Below, piece after piece: positions 62,947 through 64,000 of a DNA stretch of 64,000 nucleotides; within the stretch, counting starts at the first letter, position 1; each line of letters begins with the position of its first letter. The position numbers and the translations under genes were made by a program. The notes beneath the pieces were generated by a model. It did no database searches and had not been told where the DNA came from. It saw only the letters and a list, made by a program, of their open reading frames with translations. The DNA is from Croceibacter atlanticus HTCC2559 (GTDB taxonomy: Bacteria; Bacteroidota; Bacteroidia; Flavobacteriales; Flavobacteriaceae): positions 2,256,501 through 2,320,500 of the forward strand of contig NC_014230.1 in NCBI RefSeq assembly GCF_000196315.1, written 5' to 3'.

Positions 62947-63729
62947 CTATTTTAATGTAACCGATTGTAATATTAGACCACTTGCTTGTGCAATATGCGT
63001 AAGTTTTATAAACTCTGTTGAAGTGAGTGTCTTCTTAAAGAATTGCATATCAAATTCACCTGAACCTAAATCGAATAAGGCACCCATCATTAACCGTATT
63101 TGGTGTCTTTTAAAACCTTGGCCCACAACTTTTAGCATGTAAGATTTTTCAGGAAAAAAGTTTGCTGTATATACTGTGTTTTCTGATAACTCACAAGCAT
63201 CTATAACACCTATGGTTTGTGTGTCTTCGGTTGGTTTATAGGTGTAGTTCTTAAAATCATGTTCGCCTTGAAATAACGCTGCTGCTTCTTGCATTAATTC
63301 AATATTTAATGGTTTGTTGTAACAAACCATATAAGGTGCACAAAAAGGATGCATTTTTTCTCCGTACGTAAACAAGTATATATATTCCTTTAGTTTAGGG
63401 TGCTGTATTATATTAAAATTAGCATCTGTTTCTTTAATAGAGAGTGCTTTAATATCTTGCGGCAAGTTGACGTTAAAGTCTTTAAAAAATGAATCTACCT
63501 CTAAGGGTTTATCATCTATAAACAATTCAACAAACGTATTATTTACAGACACTTTAGCATCTGTACGGCCAGATGCTAGCAATTTAAATTTTTTATGCCC
63601 TAATACGTAGGCTAGCGTTCTCTCTACCATACGCTCTACTGTATTAACATCTGGTTGTTTTTGCCAGCCGTGAAATCTAAATCCTAAATATTGTAATTGT
63701 ATGATATAATAATAACGTAAACGCTGCAC
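62947..63729 (-). CDS. truA: tRNA pseudouridine(38-40) synthase TruA-like
   Basis: About 260 residues. IQLQYLGFRFHGWQKQP at the start and LLASGRTDAKVS with the catalytic Asp (near residue 60) are TruA motifs; VGQGFKRHQIRLMMGALFDL near residue 205 is the conserved C-terminal segment. The divergence from the standard FLxxQVR form (F-KRHQIR) suggests a Bacteroidetes TruA-like branch. GTG 63729 is the chosen start because TTG 63747 lies inside the -7 box at 63745-63752. Confidence 0.88.
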   Translation of the reverse strand: MQRLRYYYIIQLQYLGFRFHGWQKQPDVNTVERMVERTLAYVLGHKKFKLLASGRTDAKVSVNNTFVELFIDDKPLEVDSFFKDFNVNLPQDIKALSIKETDANFNIIQHPKLKEYIYLFTYGEKMHPFCAPYMVCYNKPLNIELMQEAAALFQGEHDFKNYTYKPTEDTQTIGVIDACELSENTVYTANFFPEKSYMLKVVGQGFKRHQIRLMMGALFDLGSGEFDMQFFKKTLTSTEFIKLTHIAQASGLILQSVTLK

Positions 63730-63744
63730 ACTTTTTAATTTGCT

Positions 63745-63752
63745 CAAAGATA
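63745..63752 (-). promoter_or_regulatory. -7 box TATCTTTG for truA
   Basis: An exact TAnnTTTG whose last three bases would be the annotated TTG start. This moves the start to GTG 63729. Confidence 0.55.
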
Positions 63753-63874
63753 TTAAAAGTGAATTTTAGGCTTAACTTATGGTAGTTTATATTATACCAA
63801 CTTTAATAAAACTTTAGCGCAACGACTACCAAAGGATTATCATAAAGCCAGTATCTTTTTAAAAAAATATTTAA

Positions 63875-64000
63875 ATGGAAAATTTACAAGATAAAGTAGC
63901 ATTAATTACTGGCGGAAGCAAAGGTATTGGGTTTGGTATAGCAGAATCATTCTTAAAACAAGGGATGAAAGTTGCTGTTACCAGCAGGTCTTTAACTAAT
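63875..64000 (+). CDS. Short-chain dehydrogenase/reductase, partial
   Basis: The first 42 residues of a gene cut by the right edge. VALITGGSKGIGFGIAESF is the TGxxxGxG NAD(P)-binding loop of SDR enzymes, and VAVTSRS follows the second strand, with an Arg that suggests NADP preference. Substrate unknown. Confidence 0.85.
   Translation, partial: MENLQDKVALITGGSKGIGFGIAESFLKQGMKVAVTSRSLTN

Noticed and set aside
1-64000. tRNA, rRNA, CRISPR, insertion sequence, prophage or integron
   Set aside because: No cloverleaf, rRNA, regular short repeat-spacer array, transposase or integrase was found.

Overview
The window looks like a chromosomal segment of a low-GC marine-type member of the Flavobacteriaceae (Bacteroidetes). 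The evidence is a type IX secretion protein (PorQ), a GLPGLI-family protein beside a TonB-receptor-like barrel, MenB (menaquinone), SDDD-type lipoprotein export signals, and repeated use of the Bacteroidetes -7 promoter box TAnnTTTG, in the best cases with TTG 20-22 nt upstream. I see no rRNA, tRNA, insertion sequence, prophage or CRISPR array.

Layout. 1-5065 (minus) is the N-terminal part of a very large secreted beta-helix adhesin built from 456-501 bp repeats, many nearly identical at the DNA level. The ORF runs off the left edge. Upstream of it on the same strand lie cmk and porQ, joined by a TAATG overlap. 7381-11946 (plus) is a compact fimbrial locus: a DUF4402 pilin-like subunit, a terminator hairpin, a PapD-like chaperone, a second DUF4402-like subunit and an usher-like outer-membrane barrel. 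11949-17533 holds an FtsX/MacB-type permease, hisS, a DUF3124 lipoprotein, a 45-residue membrane peptide, rlmF (with no ordinary start codon), an RluE-like pseudouridine synthase and a flavodoxin-fold protein.

17624-28177 is mostly minus strand: carbonic anhydrase, a PfpI/DJ-1 protein, YihY, DinB, Lrp, an M14 carboxypeptidase, a cupin, an S41-like protein, patatin and an M1 aminopeptidase. An XRE regulator and a small lipoprotein are on the plus strand. The regulator and the M14 gene diverge from a region with four TTACAnnTGTAA-like sites. 28363-37655 carries recG, a HAD dehalogenase, succinate-semialdehyde dehydrogenase, an old yellow enzyme with a Crp/Fnr regulator, two divergent TerC-family genes, hpf and a cysteine-less ArsC-like protein.

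37842-48942 has a fused E1 alpha/beta 2-oxoacid dehydrogenase, an MscS channel followed by two related small membrane proteins, menB, a C1 peptidase, a putative surface lipoprotein, proline dehydrogenase and aroB. 49010-55221 holds an acidic small protein, secreted proteins of unknown function, the GLPGLI protein and the barrel. 55225-64000 has a KdsB-KdnB fusion (lipid A/Kdo sugar activation), DUF4126, a RecD-like helicase, a conserved DUF3822-rsmD cluster, corA, truA and the start of an SDR gene.

Cell-surface functions dominate the accessory content: adhesin plus T9SS component, a chaperone-usher-like pilus, Kdo modification and outer-membrane receptors. The items most worth following are the DUF4402 chaperone-usher locus, the KdsB-KdnB fusion, the adhesin repeat expansion, the rlmF start problem and the XRE operator array. 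Function calls rest on motif and family recognition by eye; no database search was run.
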